Shown here piece by piece: positions 1 to 9,437 of a stretch of 64,000 nt of DNA. Positions within the stretch are counted from its first letter, which is position 1, and every line of letters starts with the position of its first letter. The DNA is from Candidatus Liberibacter solanacearum CLso-ZC1 (GTDB lineage: Bacteria; Pseudomonadota; Alphaproteobacteria; Rhizobiales; Rhizobiaceae), in contig NC_014774.1 in the NCBI RefSeq assembly GCF_000183665.1, positions 372,001 to 436,000 on the forward strand. The letters are read 5' to 3'. The notes beneath the pieces are model-generated. The model was not told where the DNA came from. It was given only the letters and a program-made list of their open reading frames with translations, and searched no databases. Made by a program: the position numbers and the translations under genes.

Positions 1-639
1 ATAAGTAATAATTCCTTAAAATAAAAAATATAAATTAAAATAAAATTTAAGTATATTATATACGTTTTTTTATTCAAATAATAATTTATTATGCAAACAT
101 AGTTTACTAAACATATACAAGTAATTTACCTTTTGATAGTAATTATGTGTATTTTTAAATAAATTATTTTCGTTTATATTGTCGACAATACTTTTGTTAA
201 TTCCATGAAAAAAGATCTTTCTATCGTTATTTGGCGAAAATGTAGCTTTGTAGAAAGAAAAGGAAAACAATTATAATATTATTATAATCATCTTTTTACT
301 TTTTTTTTATTATTAGTTATATAGAGAATAATTTTTAAATTCTGAAAACTATCTCTTTGTATGTAATGATAATTTAATTTAACTAGAGTTTATTCAAATG
401 AATAATTATATCACAACAAAGAAAGGGGAGATGGGATTAGAATACGAAATTATACTGTTTTTCTACATTCTTATTCTTAAATACAGTTATGAAGTATGCA
501 CATGTTATCATGAGTAGCGACAAACAAAACAATATAGAAATCTTTGATGATAAAATACGCAAATACTTAGTGTATCAATTAGATAAAGTGTATATTTATA
601 TTAATTATTTTACTTAAATAAAACCAGTATGTTATTATA
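1..639. other. AT-rich region without a recognisable gene
   Basis: This stretch is very A/T rich and no family could be recognised in any frame. Two short overlapping open frames on the plus strand begin at ATG 398 and ATG 510. The second (to about 617) would give 35 residues beginning MSSDKQNN, but neither has a convincing ribosome binding site. A 66-codon minus-strand frame at 70-270 is Asn/Lys/Phe-rich, as expected for random AT-rich DNA. I see no promoter or RNA that I would defend. Confidence 0.4.
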
Positions 640-1179
640 ATGATCCTGATGAATGATGAAATGGTAGTTAAAGCTGAAAGTAATTGTAATGTTCAGGGCT
701 ACACCATAGTCTTATCTCAATGGGACATAGGGTTGATCTTTGCTCATAGGCTACTGACTGTTTTTGATAGCAATAAAAGATTTGTTGCTGAGCTTGACGG
801 GCTTGTTGTCAACAAAAACGGGAAGATAAAACCTATCGGTTATCTTCGATCCGATAGGTTGAAAGTATTCGAATTTAAATCGCCGCATTTATATAGGGAA
901 GACCAAGAGCAGGTAGTATTGTTCTCGTCGACTAAAGAGTATGTCATGCGTAAATGGCATTTGGCACTGCGTGCAAAAGATATTCTTAATGAAAAATATC
1001 TTCCTTATCCTTTTTTAGGGATGGGTGAGAATAGTAATTCAGTCGCAAGTACACTAATTAAATGTATGGGACTGGAAGAATTAGAAATTCCTCATGCTAA
1101 AATTGCCCCTTATCAAGGTCGCATATTATTGGATGATAGCGTAATAACACAAATTCAAAATAGTCGTATACATTGTTGA
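640..1179 (+). CDS. Conserved-looking hypothetical protein, 179 aa
   Basis: The open frame gives a soluble-looking protein with no signal peptide or membrane segment and ordinary composition, so it is probably real. I do not recognise a characterised family. The N-terminal half contains WDIGLIFAHR and a short charged linker. Around residues 126-140 there is a GENSNSVASTLIKCMG stretch, followed by PYQGRILLDD. Asn-Ser-Asn-Ser-x4-Leu-x3-Met-Gly segments like this occur in small phage- and effector-associated hydrolase-like proteins, but that link is only a resemblance. It converges on ileS. The start is uncertain: ATG 640 has no clear Shine-Dalgarno, and ATGs at 649 and 661 are alternatives. Confidence 0.6.
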   Translation: MILMNDEMVVKAESNCNVQGYTIVLSQWDIGLIFAHRLLTVFDSNKRFVAELDGLVVNKNGKIKPIGYLRSDRLKVFEFKSPHLYREDQEQVVLFSSTKEYVMRKWHLALRAKDILNEKYLPYPFLGMGENSNSVASTLIKCMGLEELEIPHAKIAPYQGRILLDDSVITQIQNSRIHC

Positions 1180-1327
1180 AAATAAATATTTATTATCGTT
1201 CTTTTCCGATTTTTTAGATCAAAAAATTCAACTTGCAAACCATACTATTTGAATTTGTGAAACGCATAATTCATGCCAAAATTTTTTTTTGCATACAATT
1301 CAAGAATTGAATAATAATTTAAATTCT

Positions 1328-4210
1328 TCAATTTTTAGGATACCCTAATTCATGTAACACGGCTGCATCACGGGCAGATACATCTGGATACGATGAATCT
1401 GATCCGACGTCTTGAGTAATACGCCAAGATCGAGCACATTTTTTGCCTATTGCTTTTTTGCATTCGATGCTAACCTGTGAAACACCGAGTAGACGAAACG
1501 CATCAGAGGGTCCTTCGCTATGGACGACTGTTACATCTGATGTTATGCAGATTTCAGCAAGATCCTGTCCTTCTATATCAGCAATAAGAGATGAATCTGT
1601 GATGTAAAGAATAGGAGAAGTTTCTAGGGACGATCCAATACGCTTTTCCTTTCTTTCTATTTCTAAAGCAGACGTTACTACTTTACGCAACTTAAGGATT
1701 CTATTCCATTTTTTTGATAGTTCAGCATCTTTCCATTCTGTCGGTATTGTAGGAAATTGCTCAAGATGCACAGAAGAAGCGTTTGATTCTAGGCAACTCC
1801 ATGCTTCTTCTGCGGTAAAAGGCAACATAGGTGCGAGCCAAAGTATCAAGCTGCGACATAATTTCCGTATTACGGCAATACTGGATAGACGTTTTAGACT
1901 AGAAGGAGAATCGCAATAAAGCGAATCTTTACGTATATCAAAATAAAAAGAAGATAGTTCAAAATTAGAAAAATTCATAAGAGTACGAACGATCGTCTTG
2001 AAATCAAAGTTATCATAAGCTTCACGTACCGTTTGATCAAGTTCGGTAATACGATGAAGTATGAAACGTTCTAGTTCAGGTACATCAGAAAGAGACGGTT
2101 CTTTTCCTGTGTCATGTGCAAGCACTCCTAGCATCCAACGAATTGTATTGCGTAACTTACGATATGCATCAATATTAGTTTGAATGATATTTTTCCCGAG
2201 GCGTTGATCGTCATGATAGTCAGAATTTACTACCCAAAATCGCAGTATATCAGCGCCTGATTCTGAAATTATTGTATCGGGGAAAATAACATTACCCTTT
2301 GATTTAGACATTTTTTCGCCATTTTCATCGACGGCAAATCCATGTGTGATGAGTGAGGTAAAGGGTGTAGATCCACGTGTTGCACAGCTTTCCAATAATG
2401 AATGCTGAAACCAGCCACGATGTTGGTCCGATCCTTCTAAATATACATTTGCTGGCCATTGTAATTTTGGATTTTCTTCAAGTGTTATGGCATGTGTACA
2501 AGCAGAATCAAACCATACATCTAAGATGTCCATTGATTGTATCCAAGGTTCTGAAGCTCTTTCGCCAAGGAAGAAGTCTCTTATATTTTCAGCAAACCAT
2601 GCATCGGACCCTTGCTCTTTAAAGGTTTCGATAATACGACGATTCACCGATTCATCTAGAAGAATTTCTCCCTCTTCATTGAAAAACAAACAAACCGGAA
2701 CCCCCCAATGACGCTGACGAGACAGAACCCAATCGGGGCGTTGTTCTATCATAGAGCGCAAACGGTTCTTCCCCGCAGAAGGGAAAAATCGTATTTTGTC
2801 TATTTCTCCAAGCGCACGAGAACGCAATGTTTTTCCATCTTCTAACTTCTTATCCACATGTATGAACCACTGGGATATAGCTCTAAATATTATGGGCTTT
2901 TTAGATCTCCATGAATGAGGATATAAATGTTTTATGACTTGTCGATTCAGGAGGGCATGGGCATTGATTAAAGCAATTATAACTTCCTCATTAGCATTCC
3001 CTTTTTCTCCCATATCATCTAGGACGCGGGCTCCAACAAATCCTGGGGCGTCTTTTGTATAGAAACCTCTCTCGTCTACAGGAGATGGAATCCTTGTGTC
3101 GATTGAACATGATTGAAGAACGTTTTTTGCTTTGTTCCATATATCAAAATCATCAACTCCGTGGCTAGGAGCCACGTGTACGAATCCTGTTCCTAAATTA
3201 TTTGCAACGTAATCGGCATCAATTAGAGGTACGGAACAAGTATAACCAAGTTTTTCTAAGGGGTGAGAACAGGTTACCTTAGACAAATCTTCGGCTTTTA
3301 CCTCGCACACTAATTCTATGGTTATTTTAGTTTGACTTGCGATTTCTTGGGCAAGATTCTTAGAAAGAACAAGGTTTTTTTCTATATCAAACGTATGTGT
3401 TTCGTCGGAAGAAAGCACCTTATAGAGCCCATATTGATGGTGTGATGAAAAAGCGATGGCTCTGTTTCCAGGAATCGTCCACGGTGTTGTCGTCCAAATT
3501 ACGATTTGTGCTTCGCGTAAATAATCAGGAGCTGATTTTATAGAGAATCCTACCACAATAGAATCGGTATCAACATTATGATATTCAATTTCTGCTTCTG
3601 CTAAGGTAGTTTGTTCCGCAATGGACCACATAACAGGTTTGACGCCACGATATATTTGGTGGGTTGTGGCAAACTTCAGGAGTTCAGATGCGATGAGGGA
3701 TTCTGATTTGTTGTCCATTGTGGTATAAGGATTTTCAAAATCTGCTACGACACCTAATCTTTCAAACTCTTCTGACTGAATTTTAACCCATTCTCTAGCA
3801 TAATTACGACATTCTTGGCGAAATTCATTAACGGGGACTATATCTTTATTTTTCCCTTGCGCAAGATATTCACTTTCTACCTTCCACTCAATTGGAAGTC
3901 CATGACAGTCCCATCCTGGAACAAGACAAGCATCAAATCCTCTCATTTGAAATGAGCGAACTACGACGTCTTTGAGTATCTTATTTAATGCATGTCCTAT
4001 GTGGAGATGCCCATTGGCATAGGGGGGGCCATCGTGTAATACGAACTTTTTACGATCAACTGCATTCTCGCGTAGTTTATCAAATAGGCGAATTTCTTTC
4101 CAATGAGCGATTAATTTTGGCTCTTTTTGGGGCAATTGTGCACGCATAGGAAAGTCGGTTTTAGGTAGAAACAATGTACTAGAGTAATTGGGTTTTTGAG
4201 AGGTATTCAT
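1328..4210 (-). CDS. ileS: Isoleucyl-tRNA synthetase
   Basis: This class I aminoacyl-tRNA synthetase charges tRNA-Ile with isoleucine in the cytoplasm and edits valine. At 960 aa it has normal full length. The HIGH motif reads HLHIGH at residues 68-73, and KMSKS lies near residue 632 (GEKMSKSKGNV). The CP1 editing domain lies between them, including WTTTPWTIPGN, and the anticodon-binding domain follows. The C-terminal zinc-finger-like part reads KCARSWR and PDVSARDA, so two of the usual cysteines are serines; I believe rhizobial homologues share this. ATG 4210 is preceded by AGGA at good spacing. The upstream neighbour is the S24-type repressor, about 180 bases away, so it probably has its own promoter. 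Confidence 0.98.
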   Translation of the reverse strand: MNTSQKPNYSSTLFLPKTDFPMRAQLPQKEPKLIAHWKEIRLFDKLRENAVDRKKFVLHDGPPYANGHLHIGHALNKILKDVVVRSFQMRGFDACLVPGWDCHGLPIEWKVESEYLAQGKNKDIVPVNEFRQECRNYAREWVKIQSEEFERLGVVADFENPYTTMDNKSESLIASELLKFATTHQIYRGVKPVMWSIAEQTTLAEAEIEYHNVDTDSIVVGFSIKSAPDYLREAQIVIWTTTPWTIPGNRAIAFSSHHQYGLYKVLSSDETHTFDIEKNLVLSKNLAQEIASQTKITIELVCEVKAEDLSKVTCSHPLEKLGYTCSVPLIDADYVANNLGTGFVHVAPSHGVDDFDIWNKAKNVLQSCSIDTRIPSPVDERGFYTKDAPGFVGARVLDDMGEKGNANEEVIIALINAHALLNRQVIKHLYPHSWRSKKPIIFRAISQWFIHVDKKLEDGKTLRSRALGEIDKIRFFPSAGKNRLRSMIEQRPDWVLSRQRHWGVPVCLFFNEEGEILLDESVNRRIIETFKEQGSDAWFAENIRDFFLGERASEPWIQSMDILDVWFDSACTHAITLEENPKLQWPANVYLEGSDQHRGWFQHSLLESCATRGSTPFTSLITHGFAVDENGEKMSKSKGNVIFPDTIISESGADILRFWVVNSDYHDDQRLGKNIIQTNIDAYRKLRNTIRWMLGVLAHDTGKEPSLSDVPELERFILHRITELDQTVREAYDNFDFKTIVRTLMNFSNFELSSFYFDIRKDSLYCDSPSSLKRLSSIAVIRKLCRSLILWLAPMLPFTAEEAWSCLESNASSVHLEQFPTIPTEWKDAELSKKWNRILKLRKVVTSALEIERKEKRIGSSLETSPILYITDSSLIADIEGQDLAEICITSDVTVVHSEGPSDAFRLLGVSQVSIECKKAIGKKCARSWRITQDVGSDSSYPDVSARDAAVLHELGYPKN

Positions 4211-4390
4211 TGCTAGTCCTATATATGCTAAGTGGATAGAAGTTCTGAAGTCTTCACCAAGTCGTATATCAATTAACCTGAAAAAAGGGGCTTAGAAAAT
4301 ATAATAAGAAATCTAGGTATCGAAAATTTTTCAAATAAACGATGATTTTAAGCAAAGGCGCTCAAATATTTCTTAATAGCCCTTATTTGC

Positions 4391-5041
4391 TCACTGACTT
4401 GCCCACAATATCTTCGCAATCCATTCTATGTCAGAAGCATCAATGGTATCCACGGGATAGCAACAATTCAACGACATAAGATCAATTGATCTTCCGCGTT
4501 GACTGATCAGCACTTTGGCTTCTATATCACCTTCATGAGGTTTTATCAACACCCTATCGCCACAATTTACCTGTATAGCAGCATTTAAAATGAGGATATC
4601 TCCTTTTCTATATAATGGTAGCATACTAGTATCTTGTATTTGAATCGCATATATTCCATTATGAGGTGATCGTATTTCAGGAACGCCTACGGTATTCCAT
4701 TTGTTTCCAGCAGGGAATCCTCCGCTATCAAAAAAACCACTTGATTCGCTTGGGGGAAAATCTAAAAGAGGAATTTCCTTTTCTTTCTTTTCGATATTTT
4801 TCTCTTCAAGGAATAGAATGCCAAAGAATTGACAGATTGTTTCATTTGTGGCCTCTAGTATTTTAGAGATTGATTCTGTTGAAGGCCATCGATTGCGCCC
4901 TTCAACTCCGAATCTTTTGGATTTGTTAAAGGAAGTTGGGTCTAATCCCGCTTTTCGAGCAAGACCCGAGGGGGTCAGATTATGGCGTTTTGCCATCTGA
5001 TCTATTGCTTCCCATATCTTTTCATGTGAAAATTTGGTCAT
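4391..5041 (-). CDS. S24-family phage-type repressor (HTH + LexA-like domain)
   Basis: A 216-aa DNA-binding protein. Residues about 5-70 form a helix-turn-helix (NLTPSGLARKAGLDPTSFNK). Residues about 105-215 form a peptidase S24 fold with the serine in DTSMLPLYRKGD (Ser139) and the lysine in GDIEAKV (Lys176), the expected catalytic dyad. An Ala-Gly pair at 111-112 (FPAGNKW) sits where a self-cleavage site could be. Homologues are phage-like C repressors and LexA relatives, including stand-alone chromosomal copies in rhizobia. I chose ATG 5041 because the in-frame upstream start is TTG with no better ribosome site. A perfect palindrome at 5076-5087 upstream may be its operator. No prophage genes adjoin it, so its targets are unknown. 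Confidence 0.85.
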   Translation of the reverse strand: MTKFSHEKIWEAIDQMAKRHNLTPSGLARKAGLDPTSFNKSKRFGVEGRNRWPSTESISKILEATNETICQFFGILFLEEKNIEKKEKEIPLLDFPPSESSGFFDSGGFPAGNKWNTVGVPEIRSPHNGIYAIQIQDTSMLPLYRKGDILILNAAIQVNCGDRVLIKPHEGDIEAKVLISQRGRSIDLMSLNCCYPVDTIDASDIEWIAKILWASQ

Positions 5042-5075
5042 GATTATCAAAGGCCTTGTTTTACTTTTTATATTG

Positions 5076-5087
5076 TTGCAGATGCAA
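5076..5087. promoter_or_regulatory. Candidate operator palindrome upstream of the S24 repressor
   Basis: The sequence TTGCAGATGCAA is a palindrome with 5-base arms and a GA centre. Its near edge lies 34 bases upstream of the repressor ATG at 5041. Repressors of this type commonly bind dyads at their own promoters, so autoregulation is a reasonable guess. The motif is short and single, so chance is not excluded. Confidence 0.3.
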
Positions 5088-5714
5088 ATCTAATTCATTG
5101 AACAAACTCTTCTTTCAAAACAATCAAGTCATTATTAAAAACATCTTTCCCATAGTTATAAAATACACTGGGATTTGGGATAACGTTGTGATCTTTGACT
5201 GAGCAACAGACAGTTAATAACACTTAATGAATAAAAACGGATCTGAATTGTGTCTTTGGAGCAAGAGTGAATCTTAAAGGATAGAAATGTACAAACATTG
5301 TATTCAATAATCCTCAATATAGTAACTAAAAAAATCTAATTAGTAATCCGCCCATCTTCAGTGAAGAGAGCCTATCTTTATTGTAACAAACATAAAATTA
5401 GCTATGTGTTTACGTATTAATATTTCTACTGACGAATATCAATGCAATTCCTAGAGAATATTGCTTTAAGATAGCATTTGCAATGCTTCCTTTTTTGGAA
5501 TTTTGAACATTATAATGTTGCTATGAATATATTTCTGAAGATAAATTATGAGCTTTAGATATTTCATATTTTTGTTTGCTCGGTTATAGATAATGATCTA
5601 ATAATTTTATAGGTAAAAAGCTATTATTAATGAGGATACTCTTGCTTTTAAAAAAAATATTTATTGAAAAATCATTGCGGGAAAACTCTAAGATTGCAGT
5701 GATGACATAGTTGA

Positions 5715-5744
5715 GTAGCGTTGACATTTGTTTGTCAATGCTGC
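5715..5744 (+). promoter_or_regulatory. 12-bp inverted repeat upstream of DUF1036-pyk
   Basis: The arms GTAGCGTTGACA (5715-5726) and TGTCAATGCTGC (5733-5744) pair over 12 positions with two G-U pairs as RNA, around a 6-base loop TTTGTT. The repeat ends 66 bases before the ATG at 5811. It could be an operator dyad or a leader hairpin; there is no T-run, so it is not an ordinary terminator. TTGACA in its left arm could also act as a -35 box. Confidence 0.45.
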
Positions 5745-5753
5745 GATAATACA

Positions 5754-5773
5754 AATCAGCATGAATACTGATT
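5754..5773 (+). promoter_or_regulatory. 6-bp inverted repeat in the DUF1036-pyk leader
   Basis: The arms AATCAG (5754-5759) and CTGATT (5768-5773) are perfect complements around an 8-base loop. The element lies between the larger hairpin at 5715-5744 and the DUF1036 start codon. By itself it is weak evidence; it is listed because it is the second dyad in 60 bases. Confidence 0.3.
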
Positions 5774-5810
5774 GTTTTGTTCTGGTCTGATTGTATCATA
5801 GGTTTTTCGC

Positions 5811-6230
5811 ATGATTCGTGGTTTTTTGATATGTATTTTTCTTGGAACTATGATTATTTTTTCAAGCGTATCGTACGCTGGCTTTCGGGTTTGTAATGGT
5901 ACTAAAAATTTAATCGGTGTAGCTATAGGATATCCGTTGTCAAATGGGCATTGGACGACGCAAGGATGGTGGCATATCCCTAAAAATTCTTGTGAGACTA
6001 TCATAGAAGGTGCTTTGAGTTCGCGGTATTATTATTTACATGTCGAAGGAATTTCACATGGAGAGCGTTGGCTTGGAAACGTTCAAATGTGTGTAGGAGA
6101 AGATGAATTTACTATTGTTGATATAAAGGATTGTTATGCTCGTGGCTATTTAAGGGCTAGCTTTATCGAATATGATACAGGGCAACACGAGAGTTGGACA
6201 GTTCAACTAACTGAATCTTCCTTAGAATAG
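5811..6230 (+). CDS. DUF1036 family exported protein
   Basis: A 139-aa protein with a Sec signal peptide: basic MIRG, a hydrophobic core LICIFLGTMIIFSSV, and probable cleavage after SYA at residue 23. The mature part begins GFRVCNGT and contains the tryptophan-rich DUF1036 pattern (GHWTTQGWWHIPKNSC, then YYYLHVEG). The role of DUF1036 proteins is not established; most are exported alphaproteobacterial proteins. The gene sits 10 bases before pyk, an arrangement I associate with Rhizobiales, so both are probably cotranscribed. The conserved cysteines at FRVC, KNSC, QMC and KDC suggest disulfides in the periplasm (inference). Confidence 0.88.
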   Translation: MIRGFLICIFLGTMIIFSSVSYAGFRVCNGTKNLIGVAIGYPLSNGHWTTQGWWHIPKNSCETIIEGALSSRYYYLHVEGISHGERWLGNVQMCVGEDEFTIVDIKDCYARGYLRASFIEYDTGQHESWTVQLTESSLE

Positions 6231-6240
6231 GATGTAATAA

Positions 6241-7683
6241 ATGCAAAGTTTGCGTAGAATTAAAATTATTTCCACACTAGGTCCCGCATCTTTTTCAGAA
6301 GATTTAATTCGTCGTTTGCATGAAGAGGGCACAGATTTATTTCGTATAAATATGAGTCATACTAGTCATGAGAAAATGCGTGATCTTATACGGAAGATTC
6401 GAGTAGTAGAATCACAATCTCGACGTCCTGTTGGTATTTTAATAGATTTGCAAGGGCCTAAATTTCGTGTTGGGAAATTTGAAGGTTCTAAAATCTATTT
6501 AAAACAGGGGCAGAATTTTACTTTGGACAATAAAGATTCTCTTGGGAATGTTGATCGTGTTTTTCTCCCGCATGCAGAGGTTTTTGAATCGGTCAAGGTC
6601 GGGGATCGCTTGCTGATTGATGATGGCAAGGTAAAACTATGCGTGAAGGGGACAGGTAGCGATTTCATAAAATGTGAAGTGGTTTCTGGCGCGTCTATTT
6701 CTGATCGCAAAGGGATTTCTTTCCCAGATACGCTTTTGACAACTCAGGCATTGACTCCCAAAGATCGTGAGGATCTCGACGCTGCATTACAAACTTTTGA
6801 AGTGGATTGGGTCGCTCTTTCTTTTATTCAATCTACTGAGGATTTAGTGGAAATCCGTAAAATTATTTCGCCACAACAAATAGGTTTGATGTCAAAGATA
6901 GAGAAATCACAAGCTATTGATTATGCGACGGAAATAATTAAATTATCAGATGCAGTTATGGTGGCGCGGGGAGATCTTGGGGTAGAAATGCCACTTGAAT
7001 CAATTCCAGGTATTCAAAAAAAATTGATTCGAATTGCGCGTCAATTAGGAAAGCCGATTGTTATAGCAACTCAGATGCTTGAATCCATGATAAGCTCTCC
7101 CGTTCCTACACGTGCTGAAGTTTCTGATGTAGCGACTGCTGTATTTGAAGAAGCGGATGCGATTATGTTGTCGGCAGAAACTGCTTCAGGATCTTATCCT
7201 GTTGATGCGGTAAAGATGATGGCATTGGTTGCAGCTTCTGCTGAAAAAGATCCAAGTTGGTTAGATATGAGATCTCTTCGTAAAATTGAGCCTAATGAAA
7301 CAGGTGCGGATGTTATATCGTCGGCTGCGCGTCAAATAGCGGAAACACTACGTTTGTCGGCTATTGTTTGTTATACTGCTTCTGGTCAGACGGGATTGCG
7401 AACTGCACGTGAGCGTCCAAAACTAGCAATAGTAGCATTATCTCCGGTTATTCGAACGGCACGTAGGCTCTCTCTCGTGTGGGGAGTCCATTGTGTGGTA
7501 ACTGAAGACGCCTCTGGTTTTGATGATATGGTAAATCGTGCCTGTCGTATTGTTGTAGAACAAGGATTTGGGAAGCCAGGAGATCGTATAATAATTTCTG
7601 CAGGGCTACCGTTAAGAACATCTGGCTCAACTAACATGTTACGAATTGTTTATATAGGAGAAGATGGATTGAGTGGGGTATAA
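6241..7683 (+). CDS. pyk: Pyruvate kinase
   Basis: It catalyses phosphoenolpyruvate plus ADP to pyruvate plus ATP, the last step of glycolysis. At 480 aa it is a standard length. Visible motifs are RRIKIISTLGPAS at the N terminus, RINMSH near residue 35, the catalytic-lysine and metal region LMSKIEKSQAI followed by AVMVARGDLGVE, and MLESMISSPVPTRAEVSDVA. The C-terminal allosteric domain is present (YTASGQTGLRTARERP). It starts 10 bases after the DUF1036 gene. The convergent glycosyltransferase follows with only 39 bases between stop codons and no clear hairpin. Confidence 0.98.
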   Translation: MQSLRRIKIISTLGPASFSEDLIRRLHEEGTDLFRINMSHTSHEKMRDLIRKIRVVESQSRRPVGILIDLQGPKFRVGKFEGSKIYLKQGQNFTLDNKDSLGNVDRVFLPHAEVFESVKVGDRLLIDDGKVKLCVKGTGSDFIKCEVVSGASISDRKGISFPDTLLTTQALTPKDREDLDAALQTFEVDWVALSFIQSTEDLVEIRKIISPQQIGLMSKIEKSQAIDYATEIIKLSDAVMVARGDLGVEMPLESIPGIQKKLIRIARQLGKPIVIATQMLESMISSPVPTRAEVSDVATAVFEEADAIMLSAETASGSYPVDAVKMMALVAASAEKDPSWLDMRSLRKIEPNETGADVISSAARQIAETLRLSAIVCYTASGQTGLRTARERPKLAIVALSPVIRTARRLSLVWGVHCVVTEDASGFDDMVNRACRIVVEQGFGKPGDRIIISAGLPLRTSGSTNMLRIVYIGEDGLSGV

Positions 7684-7722
7684 AAAAATATATGAGATTA
7701 GTTAAGAATAGCCTTTATTTTT

Positions 7723-8826
7723 TTAAAGGGTATCATATACTTCCCCGATTTTAAGAGCCTCTTTTTCAATAGAAAAGTGTTTTACGGCACGTTCTCTTCC
7801 CCGATTACCAGTATCCGACATTATATTGTCTGATTTCATGAAGTATAAGATTGCTTTTTCCATTTCGTGCAGATCGCCTGGTGGGAATATTATGCCAGCT
7901 TTTGTATTTTCTGGATCCAATAATTCTGTAAAAGCCCCAACGTCAGAGGCAACTACTGGCACGCCACTTGCCATTGCTTCTAAAGGAGTTAATCCAAATC
8001 CTTCGGATAATGAAGGTGATACAAAAATATCTAATGCACGATACCAAGAATCTATTAAGTATTGTTCGTTTATGAATAATATTCGTTTTTCTAATCCAGC
8101 TTCGTAGATACGTTTTTGGATATTTTTTTTAAATCTACAATGTTTTAAGGTTGTCCTTCCAACAATTAGCGCTATCCACTCTGGATGATGAGGCAGTAGA
8201 TTAATCATGCAATCGACGAATAAATCTGTTCCTTTGAGCTTACGTATTCTTCCAAAACACCCAATAAGTTTTGCATTTTCTGGCATTTGTATTTTGCGGC
8301 GTGCTTCTTTTTTATTGTTTGTAGGATGAAAACGTTCCGTGTTAACACCATGCATGATGATGGTGTTAGGGCAATTAGTAGAGTATGCAGATTTTTTGCT
8401 AGTGGCAATCACCGCATCCATACGAGAAGTAAGAAATTCGCCCCATTTGGAATTTTTCCGCTGTTTAGATGTTGTAAAAACCAGTTTTAGTGGCATACGT
8501 AGTACATCACGCATAACAATACCTAGGAGCATTTCATTATGACGACGCGCATGCCAAATACGATTTTTTTGGCTTATCGGTCTTCGCCAGCAGGCTAGAA
8601 GTGAAGATATGCCAATGCTGGCGATATTTTTTGGTAAAAAATATCCAAAAACAACTAAGCGTTGTCCGATTTTCCGCTGTATCGGATAAAGTCCAAATAT
8701 AGTCGAAGTAACGCCTGAATGTCTGATTTTAAGATTAGGAGTAATAACATCAATGTTGCTCATATCAATTGATTGGTATGAAGATCGTGGCTTACCATTA
8801 GATCCATAGGACCTGAAGAATTTCAT
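7723..8826 (-). CDS. lpcC: GT4-family glycosyltransferase, LpcC-like LPS core mannosyltransferase
   Basis: A 367-aa glycosyltransferase of the GT-B fold that probably adds a sugar (mannose in rhizobial LpcC) to the lipopolysaccharide core at the cytoplasmic face. The diagnostic donor-binding signature [21 protein letters not shown] lies near residues 285-305, with [15 protein letters not shown] and GRTTLKH upstream as in family GT4. I place the start at ATG 8826, preceded by AGGAGGA at ideal spacing; this overlaps the 3' end of greA by 29 bases, suggesting translational coupling. An in-frame ATG at 8868 would extend it further into greA and has no comparable ribosome site. The mannosyltransferase assignment is from family resemblance only. 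Confidence 0.82.
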   Translation of the reverse strand: MKFFRSYGSNGKPRSSYQSIDMSNIDVITPNLKIRHSGVTSTIFGLYPIQRKIGQRLVVFGYFLPKNIASIGISSLLACWRRPISQKNRIWHARRHNEMLLGIVMRDVLRMPLKLVFTTSKQRKNSKWGEFLTSRMDAVIATSKKSAYSTNCPNTIIMHGVNTERFHPTNNKKEARRKIQMPENAKLIGCFGRIRKLKGTDLFVDCMINLLPHHPEWIALIVGRTTLKHCRFKKNIQKRIYEAGLEKRILFINEQYLIDSWYRALDIFVSPSLSEGFGLTPLEAMASGVPVVASDVGAFTELLDPENTKAGIIFPPGDLHEMEKAILYFMKSDNIMSDTGNRGRERAVKHFSIEKEALKIGEVYDTL

Positions 8827-9274
8827 AATTTTTTTGTCCTCCTGGAGCGTTAACCGAGACGGTATCACCTAATTCTTTCCCAATAAGGGCCCTTGCTATC
8901 GGGGATGATATCGAAACGAGTCCAGATTGCACATCTGCTTCTTGATCTCCAACAATTTGATAATTTTTTTTATCTCCTGAGGTTTCGTCTACAAGTGAAA
9001 CAGTAGCGCCAAATGCAACTTTAGAGCCTGACATTTTAGAAATATCAATTACTTCTGCGCATGTTGTGATGTTTTCAAGCTCTGCTATTCTTCCTTCATT
9101 CATGCTTTGTAATTCTTTTGCTGCCTGATACTCAGCATTTTCTGAGAGGTCTCCATACGAACGAGCTTCCGATATAGCTTTGATAATTCTCGGGCGTTCT
9201 TCTTGTTGTCTCCACCGTAATTCTTGCTGTATTTTATCAAATCCTTTAGATGTTACAGGAATTTTATCTACCAT
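8798..9274 (-). CDS. greA: Transcription elongation factor GreA
   Basis: GreA rescues backtracked RNA polymerase by stimulating transcript cleavage in the secondary channel. The 158-aa length is typical. The N-terminal coiled coil (about residues 8-75) contains [20 protein letters not shown] with the tip acidic residues that act at the polymerase active site. The C-terminal FKBP-like domain follows, with [19 protein letters not shown] 9274 is preceded by GAGGAT at about 9 bases. It lies downstream of carB (163-base gap) and overlaps the glycosyltransferase gene, so carB-greA-glycosyltransferase may be read together. Confidence 0.97.
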   Translation of the reverse strand: MVDKIPVTSKGFDKIQQELRWRQQEERPRIIKAISEARSYGDLSENAEYQAAKELQSMNEGRIAELENITTCAEVIDISKMSGSKVAFGATVSLVDETSGDKKNYQIVGDQEADVQSGLVSISSPIARALIGKELGDTVSVNAPGGQKNYEILQVLWI

Positions 9275-9437
9275 AATTGTTATCCTCGTAATAAAAATGC
9301 CACTTACATAAGGAGCATGTGTAACGTATTATATTTTTTTATTCAAAGCCTCCTGATTTTTCTATTATAAGATATAAAATGCAGTATAAAATATATCCTT
9401 TTCCTACAAAGAATATAATTCTAAATTAATTCCCTGA

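Larger units (their letters stand above)
5042..5810. other. 770-base intergenic region with palindromes
   Basis: The stretch lies between the divergent repressor and the DUF1036-pyk pair. It contains no recognisable coding sequence; a minus-strand frame at 5584-5799 is hydrophobic and AT-biased and is probably chance. It does contain a 12-base palindrome near the repressor start and two successive inverted repeats just upstream of the DUF1036 gene, listed separately. It could also hide decayed genes, but I could not match any frame to a family. Confidence 0.5.

Noticed and set aside
70..270. 66-codon minus-strand frame near the window start
   Set aside because: Asn/Lys/Phe-rich composition expected from AT-rich DNA, no ribosome site, no family resemblance.
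5584..5799. 71-codon minus-strand frame upstream of the DUF1036 gene
   Set aside because: It runs through the inverted repeats, has biased composition and no ribosome site.
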